Part shown: piece by piece, positions 34,818-43,229 of the stretch
Position numbering within the stretch: the first letter of the stretch is position 1
Layout: each line of letters opens with the position of its first letter
From: an uncultured Clostridia bacterium
GTDB taxonomy: Bacteria > Bacillota > Clostridia > Christensenellales > Aristaeellaceae
NCBI GenBank assembly: GCA_946411525.1
Contig: CAMKEI010000008.1
Location: 1 to 55,410 of the forward strand
Reading direction: 5' to 3'
Length of the DNA: 55,410 bases
Position numbers and translations under genes: made by a program
The notes under the pieces: generated by a model
What the model was told of the DNA's origin: nothing
What the model saw: only the letters and a program-made list of their open reading frames with translations
Databases searched by the model: none

Positions 34818-35615
34818 ATGGACATGAACGCTTTCAGCCTGAAAGGAAAGACAGCCTGGATCACGGGGGCAAGCTACGGAATCGGGTTCGCGATCGCAGA
34901 AGCCTTCGCGGCAGCCGGTGCGAAGATCGTTTTCAACGACATCAACCAGGAACTGGTGGACAAAGGCCTGAAGGCCTATGCAGAAAAGGGGATCGACGCG
35001 AGCGGCTATGTCTGTGACGTGACGAACGAGGACGCGGTGCAGGCGCTGGTGAAGCAGATCGAAGCAGAGGTCGGAGTGATCGATATCCTGGTGAACAACG
35101 CAGGGATTATCCGTCGGATTCCGATGACCGAGATGAGTGCCGCGGAATTCAGGAAGGTGATTGACGTGGACCTGAACGCACCATTTATCTGCGCCAAGGC
35201 GGTAATCCCGTCCATGATTGAAAAAGGACACGGAAAGATCATCAACATCTGCAGCATGATGAGCGAGCTGGGACGGGAAACCGTGTCCGCCTACGCGGCT
35301 GCCAAGGGCGGACTGAAGATGCTGACGAAAAACATCTGCTCCGAATACGGCGAACACAATATCCAGTGCAACGGGATCGGACCGGGATATATTGCCACAC
35401 CCCAGACTGCGCCGCTGCGGGAAAAGCAGCCGGACGGCAGCCGTCATCCCTTTGACCAGTTTATTATTGCCAAGACACCGGCGGCCCGCTGGGGAACGCC
35501 GGAAGACCTGCAGGGGCCGGCAGTGTTCCTGGCTTCCGATGCCAGTAACTTCGTAAACGGCCATATTCTCTATGTAGACGGCGGTATCCTGGCTTATATC
35601 GGAAAACAGCCATAA
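34818..35615 (+). CDS. kduD: 2-dehydro-3-deoxy-D-gluconate 5-dehydrogenase (SDR)
   Basis: A 265-residue short-chain dehydrogenase with TGASYGIGFAIAEAFAAAGA (NAD fold), NNAGIIRRIPMTEM, the catalytic ICSMMSELGR...SAYAAAKGG (Ser, Tyr, Lys) and GGILAYIGKQP at the end, typical of KduD. It reduces 2,5-diketo-3-deoxygluconate to KDG, which feeds kdgK and eda upstream. The start has AAGGAGG. Confidence 0.94.
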   Translation: MDMNAFSLKGKTAWITGASYGIGFAIAEAFAAAGAKIVFNDINQELVDKGLKAYAEKGIDASGYVCDVTNEDAVQALVKQIEAEVGVIDILVNNAGIIRRIPMTEMSAAEFRKVIDVDLNAPFICAKAVIPSMIEKGHGKIINICSMMSELGRETVSAYAAAKGGLKMLTKNICSEYGEHNIQCNGIGPGYIATPQTAPLREKQPDGSRHPFDQFIIAKTPAARWGTPEDLQGPAVFLASDASNFVNGHILYVDGGILAYIGKQP

Positions 35616-35658
35616 GAGAAATATCCGAAATATCCATATTATGTCTGATTTCTGGTAT

Positions 35659-35687
35659 TTACGAAATGAGACAAATTCATGTATAAT
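35659..35687 (+). promoter_or_regulatory. Promoter of the pectin-oligosaccharide ABC importer operon
   Basis: TTACGA, a 17-bp spacer and a perfect TATAAT (35682-35687) stand ahead of the binding-protein gene at 35751. A palindromic operator starts about 12 bp downstream. Confidence 0.6.
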
Positions 35688-35698
35688 TATGGCAGTAA

Positions 35699-35716
35699 TT
35701 GAACCAGATGGTTCAA
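35699..35716. promoter_or_regulatory. Operator palindrome TTGAACCA-GA-TGGTTCAA
   Basis: A perfect 18-bp inverted repeat lies at the expected transcription start of the importer operon, a position suited to repression. The size and symmetry suit a LacI- or GntR-type repressor. No such regulator is encoded nearby in the pectin block. Confidence 0.5.
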
Positions 35717-35750
35717 ATTAAAGCAAAATAAAGAAAAGGAGAAAACAGCC

Positions 35751-37238
35751 ATGAAAAAACTGACAGCCCTGATACTTGCTCTTGCCCTGTGCATGAGCAT
35801 GGTTGTCCTTTCCGCCTCCGCGGAAGAACCATTCAAGATCGTGATGATGGTCGACACCACCGTAGTGGACCAGAACAACGGCCGCGACGCCTTTGAGGCC
35901 CGCTGGGAAGAACTCCATCCCGGATTTGATCTGGAAATCATCCAGCCGGACCACAGTGCCTACTATGACGTAATGCAGCAGCGTCTGGCTTCTCCGGACT
36001 GGCCTGATGTGCTGATCCTTTCCTCCACGTACTATGCTGACTACGCTGCCAACGGTGTGCTGTGGGACATGACCGACGCGTGGGAAAACAGCAAGACGAA
36101 GAACAGCGGCCGCTTCTTCGGCGACTCCGTCATCGAAGGCCTGAAGATCGACGGAAAACTCTACGGCTTTGCTCCCTACCGCGGCAACGGCTGTGTGACC
36201 TATGTGAAGAAAGCCTGGATGGATGACTGCGGAATTACCGAAGCGCCCACCACCTATGACGCTTACATCAGCATGCTGAAAGCCTTCACTGAGAAGAAGG
36301 GCACCTATGCTGTATCCGCTGCCGGTTTTGTCGGTAACGAAGCTCCTTTTGTCAACTACCTGCCTGAGTTCTATCAGGACGCCTATCCCTTCTTCATCCA
36401 GCAGGAAGACGGCACATGGGTAGACGGCTTCACCCAGGAAAACATGAAGGCTGCCCTGCAGCGGATCCAGGACGCCGTGAAGGACGGCCTGATTGACCAG
36501 GAGACCCTGACCAACAAAACTTCCGATGCCCGCAACAAGTTCTATGATGACAAGTTCGGCGTGTTCACTTACTGGGCGGGCACCTGGGCCACCAACCTGA
36601 AGACGAACCTGGAAGCGAAAGGCCTGAGCGGCGAACTGGTCGCCCTGAAACCCCTGGAAGGCCTGCCGGCTTATTATGACCGTGTGCCGCCGGTCTGGGC
36701 CATCACATCCAAAGCAAAGGATCCCCAGAAGGTCTTTGACGCATTCATTGACACGATGCTGGACGGAGGAGACTGCCAGATGCTGTGGACTTATGGTGTG
36801 GAAGGCGTGCACTGGTCCAAGAGCGCCGGTACCGTTCTGCAGGGCACCGAGAAGGAAGCGACTTTCGAAGACGGCCAGTTCCACATGCTGGAGAATCTGG
36901 AAACACATGACGTACTCTATACCAAGAACCACATCGATCCCATGCTGAGCCTGGCATCCTTCGCGGAAGGATACTATGATCCCAGAGAAGACAGCGTGAA
37001 GCCGGAAGCGAAGGCGGCGGCCGAGCTGTTCAACGATAACAGCCGCCTGGCATCCATCGTTCCTGCGACGGAGGAAATGAGCTCCATGAACGGTGAACTG
37101 ACCACCCTGAAGGGAGAAATCATCGCTGATATCGCTCTGGGCAAGAAGACCGTGGAAGAGGGCTATGCATACTTCGAGAGTGAAGGCGGACTGGAGATTT
37201 CCAACACCATTGTTGAAAGCCTGAACGCCATGAATTGA
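35751..37238 (+). CDS. Extracellular solute-binding protein (family 1, LplA-like)
   Basis: A 495-residue binding protein with a signal peptide (MKKLTALILALALCMSMV, cleavage near A-S-A-E). There is no clear lipobox, the Cys being within the hydrophobic core. DWPDVLILSSTYYADYAANG, KIDGKLYGFAPYRGNG and VYAV-type segments match large clostridial oligosaccharide-binding proteins. It heads the importer operon with two permeases and, as usual for this class, no ATPase gene, so a shared MsmX-type ATPase encoded elsewhere is expected. The ligand is probably unsaturated rhamnogalacturonan or oligogalacturonide. Confidence 0.9.
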   Translation: MKKLTALILALALCMSMVVLSASAEEPFKIVMMVDTTVVDQNNGRDAFEARWEELHPGFDLEIIQPDHSAYYDVMQQRLASPDWPDVLILSSTYYADYAANGVLWDMTDAWENSKTKNSGRFFGDSVIEGLKIDGKLYGFAPYRGNGCVTYVKKAWMDDCGITEAPTTYDAYISMLKAFTEKKGTYAVSAAGFVGNEAPFVNYLPEFYQDAYPFFIQQEDGTWVDGFTQENMKAALQRIQDAVKDGLIDQETLTNKTSDARNKFYDDKFGVFTYWAGTWATNLKTNLEAKGLSGELVALKPLEGLPAYYDRVPPVWAITSKAKDPQKVFDAFIDTMLDGGDCQMLWTYGVEGVHWSKSAGTVLQGTEKEATFEDGQFHMLENLETHDVLYTKNHIDPMLSLASFAEGYYDPREDSVKPEAKAAAELFNDNSRLASIVPATEEMSSMNGELTTLKGEIIADIALGKKTVEEGYAYFESEGGLEISNTIVESLNAMN

Positions 37239-37324
37239 CGAATCATCCATAACCTGCAACGGGAGCGGCGGGAACACCGTCGCCCCCGCTTCTCATTGAG
37301 TGACGAAAGAAAGGTGTGCTCCCT

Positions 37325-38275
37325 ATGGCCTCTGTCACCTCCAACGGTACGATACAGGTAAAGAAAAAACCACTGGGACAGCGCATGAAAAAGTACTGGG
37401 GATTCTATCTGATGTTTATCCCTGTGCTGCTGTTTGTGGCTGTTTTCCATTATGCCCCGATGTTTGGGATCAGGTATGCTTTTTATTCCTGGAAGATCGT
37501 AGGTGACCCCAAGTGGGTCGGACTGGCCAACTTTGAAAAGCTGTTCAAGCAGAGCCAGTTCTCCATCTCCTTCACGAACACTATCATATTCTCTGTTGTC
37601 AAGTTGCTGCTGAACACCGGACTCGCGGTGGTCATTTCCCTGCTGCTGAATGAAATGGTTTCACTGAAGTTCAAAAAGCTGAGCCAGACGGTTATCTACC
37701 TGCCGCACTTTATGAGCTGGGTTGTGACTGCTTCGGTGTTCAGTCTGCTCCTGTCCCCATCCGGCAGCGGACTGATCAATCAGTTGCTGATCCGGGCAGG
37801 GATTATTAAAGAAGGAATCTACTTTCTTGCCGACAAGGGCTGGTGGAGGGTCTGGTACTATATCATCAACGTCTGGCGTGAGACGGGCTGGCAGACGATC
37901 ATCTTTATGGCGACGCTGACAGGTATCGATCCCGGTATCTATGAAGCCGCTTCCATTGATGGTGCCGGCCGCTGGAAAAAAATGCGCTATGTGACCATGC
38001 CGGCACTGGCCAACACTATTATTACCGTGCTGATCCTGAACCTGGCCAAAATCATGAATCTGTTCGAGAGCGTGTTCGTGCTTCAGAACGACAGCGTGAA
38101 GCGGGCAACCAACGTGCTGCAGACCTATGTGTACTACCAGACGTTCAATTCCGGCGCTTCCGCTGATTACGGCTATACTACGGCGATCGGGCTGTTCCGC
38201 TCCCTGGTGGGACTGGCGTTGATGCTGATCTGTAATTACGCATCCAAGAGAGTCCGCGGACGCGGCATTGTGTGA
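37325..38275 (+). CDS. Oligosaccharide ABC transporter permease 1 (LplB/YtcP type)
   Basis: A 316-residue permease with six predicted membrane spans. The EAA loop is EAASIDGAGRWKKMRYVTMP (about residue 215), which docks the ATPase. The start at 37325 has AAAGG ten bases upstream. It forms the channel with the second permease. The intergenic region before it has a G+C-rich imperfect stem-loop that may reduce its expression relative to the binding protein. Confidence 0.93.
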   Translation: MASVTSNGTIQVKKKPLGQRMKKYWGFYLMFIPVLLFVAVFHYAPMFGIRYAFYSWKIVGDPKWVGLANFEKLFKQSQFSISFTNTIIFSVVKLLLNTGLAVVISLLLNEMVSLKFKKLSQTVIYLPHFMSWVVTASVFSLLLSPSGSGLINQLLIRAGIIKEGIYFLADKGWWRVWYYIINVWRETGWQTIIFMATLTGIDPGIYEAASIDGAGRWKKMRYVTMPALANTIITVLILNLAKIMNLFESVFVLQNDSVKRATNVLQTYVYYQTFNSGASADYGYTTAIGLFRSLVGLALMLICNYASKRVRGRGIV

Positions 38276-38293
38276 GAAGAGGGGGTGTGAAAA

Positions 38294-39202
38294 ATGGCAA
38301 AGCAAAATGCGGTATTCACGACTCCCGCCGGTGTCCGTGTGGAAGCACCGCCCCATATGCGCAAGCCCAAGTCACAACTGACCGCCTTCAACTTTGTGAA
38401 CGGATTTGTCTTTATCCTTGTCTGCCTGATTATCATTGTTCCGCTTTGGAAGGTCCTGATTGACTCTGTGGACCTGACAGCCGGATACGGCCTTCGGCTG
38501 CTGCCGGGCAAGTTCGGCCTTGCCGGGTATGAATCCGTCTTTACGAACAAGAGCCTGCTGAGACCGCTTTGGGTCAGTATTTACACCACGGTCGGGGGAA
38601 CTTTCCTGGGTCTGCTGCTGTCCACGATGGGCGCTTATGTGCTGATCCAGTGGGATATGCCCTTCCGGACAACTTTCGCGAATATCCTTCTGTTCACGAT
38701 GATCTTCTCCGGTGGTATGATCCCCAGCTATCTGGTGATGCGAGGCATCGGCCTGACGGACAATCCGCTGGGACCGATCCTGCTGCCGGCAATCAACGTG
38801 TACAACCTGGTGCTGATGCGGAACTTCTTTGAAGGGATCCCGAAGAGCCTGTTTGAGAGTGCAGACCTGGACGGATGCACCCCGATGGGGGCTTTCTTCC
38901 GGATCGCGCTGCCCCTGTCCAAGGCGGCACTGGCTTCGATAGGCCTAATGTTCGCTGTAGCCTACTGGAACGACTACACCAATTTCAAGCTGTATATTAC
39001 AGACCGGAACCTGTACAATTTCCAGATGAAACTGCGGGATATGATGCAGTCATCCGACCTGCCGGAAGCTATCGGCGGAGCTACGGAAAACACGATCCGG
39101 AACGCCTGCATCATCACAGCGATCCTGCCGTTCATGATTCTTTACCCATTCCTACAGAAGTACTTTGTCAAGGGTATCAATATCGGCGCGGTGAAGGAGT
39201 GA
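38294..39202 (+). CDS. Oligosaccharide ABC transporter permease 2 (LplC/YtcP type)
   Basis: A 302-residue partner permease. The EAA-like loop is ESADLDGCTPMGAFFRIALP (about residue 193), and the C-terminus YPFLQKYFVKGINIGAVKE is diagnostic for the LplC/YtcP group. It lies 18 bp after permease 1. An intrinsic terminator follows. Confidence 0.94.
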   Translation: MAKQNAVFTTPAGVRVEAPPHMRKPKSQLTAFNFVNGFVFILVCLIIIVPLWKVLIDSVDLTAGYGLRLLPGKFGLAGYESVFTNKSLLRPLWVSIYTTVGGTFLGLLLSTMGAYVLIQWDMPFRTTFANILLFTMIFSGGMIPSYLVMRGIGLTDNPLGPILLPAINVYNLVLMRNFFEGIPKSLFESADLDGCTPMGAFFRIALPLSKAALASIGLMFAVAYWNDYTNFKLYITDRNLYNFQMKLRDMMQSSDLPEAIGGATENTIRNACIITAILPFMILYPFLQKYFVKGINIGAVKE

Positions 39203-39221
39203 TCCGGATACCGGCCATCCT

Positions 39222-39256
39222 GTTTCCTGCGCGGATTCCGCGCAGGAAACCTTTTT
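39222..39256 (+). terminator. Intrinsic terminator abutting the next gene's ribosome site
   Basis: GTTTCCTGCGCGG / CCGCGCAGGAAAC, a perfect 13-bp stem with a 3-nt loop, is followed by five T's. The T-tract runs directly into GGGAGG, the ribosome site of the MATE-GH105 gene, so the same sequence ends the importer operon and leads the next gene. Confidence 0.85.
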
Positions 39257-39266
39257 GGGAGGTACT

Positions 39267-41783
39267 TTGAAACGGATAAGTGAAGACGTCCGGAAACAGG
39301 TCCTGGAGGGGAGCCTGATCCGGGCAATGCTGGTCATCGCGGTGCCGGTGGTCATCAACAGCATGATCCAGACGTGCTACAACCTGACGGATACCTACTG
39401 GCTGGGCAGGGTTGGAACGGACGCGTTGGCAGCGATCAATCTGGTTACGCCGGTACAGAATATCGTCATCAATTTCGGCAGCGGTATCAGTGTGGCAGGC
39501 TCTGTGCTGATCAGTCAGTACCTGGGCGCTGGTAAAAAAGAAGAAGCGAACCGGATGGCAAACCAGGTTTTTTCCTGCGCTTTGCTGTTTTCCTGCGTAT
39601 GCGCCGGTCTGATCTGCCTGATTACACCGGTGCTGGTTCGCTGGCTTGGTGCTGACGGCGGGGTGCTGGATGCCGGGATCAGCTATCTGCGGCTTGTGAT
39701 CCTGGATATGCCGTGTCTTTTTACAGTGAATGTTTTTCAGGCTGTCAGCCAGAGCCGCGGAAACACGGTACGGCCGATGCTGGTCAACCTCCTGGGCGTA
39801 CTGATCAATATGGCGCTGGACCCGTTGCTGATGGCTGTTCTGAACATGGGAGCCGCAGGCGCCGCACTGGCGACTGTCGGGGCGAAGGCTGCCGCCGCTT
39901 CCGTGGCGCTGGCAGCGCTGGTGAGCCGGAAAGGAGAGCTTCACCTGAAAGGCGGAGAACTCCGGCCGCAAAAAGAATACCTGCACCAGATCGTGCATAT
40001 CGGCCTGCCAACGGCAATGGGCTCCAGCATGATGCAGGTCGGTTTCCTGCTGATGAGCCGCACTGTCCTGACCTATGGAAGCCAGGCGATGGCTGCCTAT
40101 GGAATCGGTAACAAAATCAACGGCCTGATTTCCATGCCGTCCAACGCCATGGGATCCGCGACGGCAACCATCACAGCGCTTAATATCGGTGCGGGGAAAC
40201 CGGATCGGGCGCAGCAGGGATGCCGGCTCTCGATACTGTGCAGTGTGGCATTTCTGTTTGCCTGCGGCCTGTTAATCAGCCGGCCGGCGGTTTCACGAGG
40301 ACTGGTGAGCATCTTTTCCTCCGATGAAGAAGTGATAGCTCTGGCGGCAGATTTTCTTGCCCTTATGGCTTTCTGGGCATGGAGCAACGGTTTTTACAAC
40401 AGTCTGACGGGGCTGTTCCAGGGAACGGGGCATACGGAGGTGACGATGGTCAGCGACGCTTCCAGACTGTGGATATACCGGTTTGCGACTCTGTGGTTCT
40501 GTGAACGGGTGCTGCACCTGGGTGTGCGGAGCGTGTGGCTGAGCGTAGTGATCAGTAACGGGATCGCCGCACTGGTACTGTATATACTATACCGCCGGGG
40601 TATCTGGCGCAGAAACCGGGTCGGATCCGGAAAAACGGGAACGAACAGGAGGGCAGGCAGGATGGACCGAATTGAGGCATATATTCTCAGACTGGTGGAG
40701 AAAAGCACGCCGGAGAAAACGGCATGGAATATGGAAAAAATCCGGGAAGGAAAACCGGCGACATGGAATTATATCGACGGATGCATGCTGACCGCCCTGC
40801 TTTCCCTGACGGAGATTACGAGGGACAACCGCTATGCCGCGTTTGCCGAGCAGGTGACGGACCATTTTGTCCGGGAGGACGGGAGCATCCTGACGTTTGA
40901 TGAGGAAAAGCGTCAGCTGGACGATATCAACGAAGGGCGTGTGCTGTTTCCTGTGTATCGTATGACCGGAAAGGAAAAATACCGGAAAGCAGCGGTAATG
41001 CTGCACCGGGCACTGTCCACACAGCCGCGTACCGTGGAAGGATCTTTCTGGCATAAAAAAATATACCCGGACCAGGTCTGGCTGGACGGGGTATATATGG
41101 CGCAGCCGTTTGAAGCTTTGTACCAGGAAACTTTCGGAAACGGTGACGTGTCGGATATCCTGAAACAGGTCCGGACCGTTCAGGAAAAGATGCGGGATCC
41201 AGGAACCGGACTGTATTATCACGGTTACGACGCGAGCCGGAAGGCTTTCTGGGCGGACCCGGAGACCGGGCTGAGCCGGTGCGTCTGGCTGCGGGCACTG
41301 GGATGGTTCTTTATGGCGCTGGCAGACGTGAGCGAGATCCTGCCGGATGGCGCGGAACGTGACGAAATCGCAGGAATCTTCCGCAGCCTGGCGGAAAGCG
41401 TTGCCCGCTATGCAGATCCGGAGACGGGTCTGTACTGGCAGGTGGTGGACCAGGGCAGCCGGGAAGGCAACTACCTGGAATCCAGCGGCAGTTCCATGAT
41501 GGCCTGCGGTATGCTGAAAGGCGCAAGACTGGGAATCCTGGAAGAACGGTTTGCGGCACTGGGGCGGAAAACATTCGGAACCCTGACGGACCGCCTGATC
41601 TGGAAGGACGGGGAGCCGGAACTGGGCGGCATCTGCCTGGTCGCAGGCCTGGGCCCTGAAAACAACCGGCGCCGGGACGGCAGTTTTGAATACTATGTCT
41701 CGGAACCGGTGGTATCAAACGACGCAAAGGGCGTGGCACCCTTTGTGCTGTGCTACACAGAAATGCTCCGGGCAGGCAGCTGA
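39267..41783 (+). CDS. MATE-family transporter fused to GH105/GH88 unsaturated glucuronyl hydrolase
   Basis: One continuous 838-codon frame. Residues about 1-450 are a complete MATE transporter with 12 hydrophobic segments (TDTYWLGRVGTDALAAIN, VSQSRGNTVRPMLVN, LTGLFQGTGHTEV). A basic linker (RNRVGSGKTGTNRRAGR) leads at 40662 to a complete GH105 enzyme of about 373 residues (AWNMEKIREGKPATWNYIDG, FWHKKIYPDQVWLDGVYMAQ, PETGLSRCVWLRALGWFFMA, YLESSGSSMMACGM). GH105 releases 4-deoxy-hexenuronate from unsaturated pectin disaccharides for KduI. The start is TTG at 39267 behind GGGAGG. A second strong ribosome site (AGGAGGG, 40647-40653) sits eight bases before the in-frame ATG at 40662. The hydrolase can therefore be made alone or as a membrane-tethered fusion. 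Confidence 0.85.
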   Translation: MKRISEDVRKQVLEGSLIRAMLVIAVPVVINSMIQTCYNLTDTYWLGRVGTDALAAINLVTPVQNIVINFGSGISVAGSVLISQYLGAGKKEEANRMANQVFSCALLFSCVCAGLICLITPVLVRWLGADGGVLDAGISYLRLVILDMPCLFTVNVFQAVSQSRGNTVRPMLVNLLGVLINMALDPLLMAVLNMGAAGAALATVGAKAAAASVALAALVSRKGELHLKGGELRPQKEYLHQIVHIGLPTAMGSSMMQVGFLLMSRTVLTYGSQAMAAYGIGNKINGLISMPSNAMGSATATITALNIGAGKPDRAQQGCRLSILCSVAFLFACGLLISRPAVSRGLVSIFSSDEEVIALAADFLALMAFWAWSNGFYNSLTGLFQGTGHTEVTMVSDASRLWIYRFATLWFCERVLHLGVRSVWLSVVISNGIAALVLYILYRRGIWRRNRVGSGKTGTNRRAGRMDRIEAYILRLVEKSTPEKTAWNMEKIREGKPATWNYIDGCMLTALLSLTEITRDNRYAAFAEQVTDHFVREDGSILTFDEEKRQLDDINEGRVLFPVYRMTGKEKYRKAAVMLHRALSTQPRTVEGSFWHKKIYPDQVWLDGVYMAQPFEALYQETFGNGDVSDILKQVRTVQEKMRDPGTGLYYHGYDASRKAFWADPETGLSRCVWLRALGWFFMALADVSEILPDGAERDEIAGIFRSLAESVARYADPETGLYWQVVDQGSREGNYLESSGSSMMACGMLKGARLGILEERFAALGRKTFGTLTDRLIWKDGEPELGGICLVAGLGPENNRRRDGSFEYYVSEPVVSNDAKGVAPFVLCYTEMLRAGS
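40647..40664 (+). promoter_or_regulatory. Internal ribosome binding site and start for a stand-alone GH105
   Basis: AGGAGGG and an ATG eight bases later lie in frame inside the MATE-GH105 fusion, exactly at the domain boundary. Residues from here on (MDRIEAYILRLVEKSTPEKT) form a normal GH105 N-terminus. Confidence 0.7.
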
Positions 41784-41789
41784 GCGGTG

Positions 41790-43214
41790 TTACCGGTATT
41801 CCGTGATCCGGACGGAATGAACGTCGGCGTATCCTTCGGGACCGGTGCAGAAGAATCCCGGACGGGCGCCGGTCCAACCTCCCGGGGCCATGGGGAAGGC
41901 TTCGCCAAGCGGAGAGAGCCCCCGGTCATCCGACCCGAACAAAAAGGACACATATCCATCGCGGATCTGAAGGCGGAGCAGCAGCTCCGCTTTTTCAAAC
42001 GGGCGGGACAGGATTTCCTGCTCCGGTTCTTCAGTACCTCCCCGGACAAGCCTGACCCTGCGGCCTTTAAGCACAACAAAGGTGTAAGCTGATCCCATCA
42101 CACCGGCACCGGCACCGGCCAGTTCCAGCTGCGGAACACTGAACCGGACATCCATGTCGAAATTCCGGCAGGGCATCAGTCGGGAGAGAAAATGTCCGGC
42201 CTCGGAGAGACGGTCCGCCGGAACAGCATGGAGCCGTAAGCCGGGACGCAGCAAAGTATACCAGGAAGGATCCGGATTGGCCTGCCACTGCCAGACGGGG
42301 CCGATCTCCTGCTCAAAGGTATCAGCGCACGGGATGGAAAGGGGACAGTCCGGGAGCCCTGTGTCTCCTTCGGGAACGGGCGTTCCACGGTCGCCCATGA
42401 CAGGCCATTCTCCGGACCAGTCCACCGGCTGCAGATGAGGGACCCGACCGTAAGCCCCCACATCCTGGAAATGAATGAACCAGTCTTTTCCTTGCCCGTC
42501 GTTGATCCACGCACCCTGATGAGGACCGTTGACCGGAGAGGATCCCTGCTCCAGCACCACTTTGCGCTCATAGGGACCGAAGAGGCTGCCGGACCGCAGG
42601 GCGAGCTGATAACCGTGGCGGACACCGCCGGCAGGGCAGAGAATCCAGTATGAGCCGTTCCGGCGATAGAGCTTGGGTCCTTCCACCGTGACGTCTCCGT
42701 GCTCTGCTCCGTCGTAAACCCTGCGTCCCTTATCCAGAACCGACATCCCGTCATCCGACAGGCGGTGAATATACAGAACGTTGTTGATTCCGACCCTGCT
42801 GGCGGCAAAACCATGGATCAGCCAGACTCCGTCCTCCCCGAACAGAGGACAGGGGTCAATCCATCCGGTGACTGCTTTAACCAGCCGGCACTGCCAGGGA
42901 CCGGCCGGGTTTTCAGACGTCCAGGCATACAGCCCTTCGTCCGGCATGCAGGCATAGATATAAAAAAGCCCCCGGTGCCAGCGGATGCTGGGAGCCCAGA
43001 TCCCGCAGCCGTGGGCCGGATGGTCATACCGCGGGTGCGGCAGTCTGTCTGCGGCGTGCCCGATGATTTCCCAATGCACCAGGTCTCTGGAATGCAGCAC
43101 AGGCAGGCCGGGCACACAGGTGAAGGAGGACGCGGTCATATAAAAGTCTTCCCCGACGCGGATAACGTCCGGGTCAGAAAGATCCATATACAGAACGGGA
43201 TTCCGGTACCGCAT
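41790..43214 (-). CDS. Glycoside hydrolase family 43 (arabinosidase/xylosidase-like)
   Basis: A 474-residue two-domain protein: a five-bladed propeller (about 1-290) and a C-terminal beta-sandwich (about 295-474) as in XynB-type GH43. The three acidic sites are visible as LSDPDVIRVGEDFYMTASSF (catalytic base Asp), TGWIDPCPLF (pKa-tuning Asp) and TVEGPKLYRRNG (acid Glu). No signal peptide. It likely trims arabinose or xylose from imported pectin side chains. It is the last gene of a four-gene minus-strand run, convergent with the MATE-GH105 gene 7 bp away. Confidence 0.93.
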   Translation of the reverse strand: MRYRNPVLYMDLSDPDVIRVGEDFYMTASSFTCVPGLPVLHSRDLVHWEIIGHAADRLPHPRYDHPAHGCGIWAPSIRWHRGLFYIYACMPDEGLYAWTSENPAGPWQCRLVKAVTGWIDPCPLFGEDGVWLIHGFAASRVGINNVLYIHRLSDDGMSVLDKGRRVYDGAEHGDVTVEGPKLYRRNGSYWILCPAGGVRHGYQLALRSGSLFGPYERKVVLEQGSSPVNGPHQGAWINDGQGKDWFIHFQDVGAYGRVPHLQPVDWSGEWPVMGDRGTPVPEGDTGLPDCPLSIPCADTFEQEIGPVWQWQANPDPSWYTLLRPGLRLHAVPADRLSEAGHFLSRLMPCRNFDMDVRFSVPQLELAGAGAGVMGSAYTFVVLKGRRVRLVRGGTEEPEQEILSRPFEKAELLLRLQIRDGYVSFLFGSDDRGLSPLGEAFPMAPGGWTGARPGFFCTGPEGYADVHSVRITEYR

Positions 43215-43229
43215 GGAGTTTACCTCCCA

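Noticed and set aside
37240-37324. Terminator between the pectin binding protein and permease 1
   Set aside because: The G+C-rich stem is imperfect and lacks a T-tract; at most it attenuates or stabilises the message.
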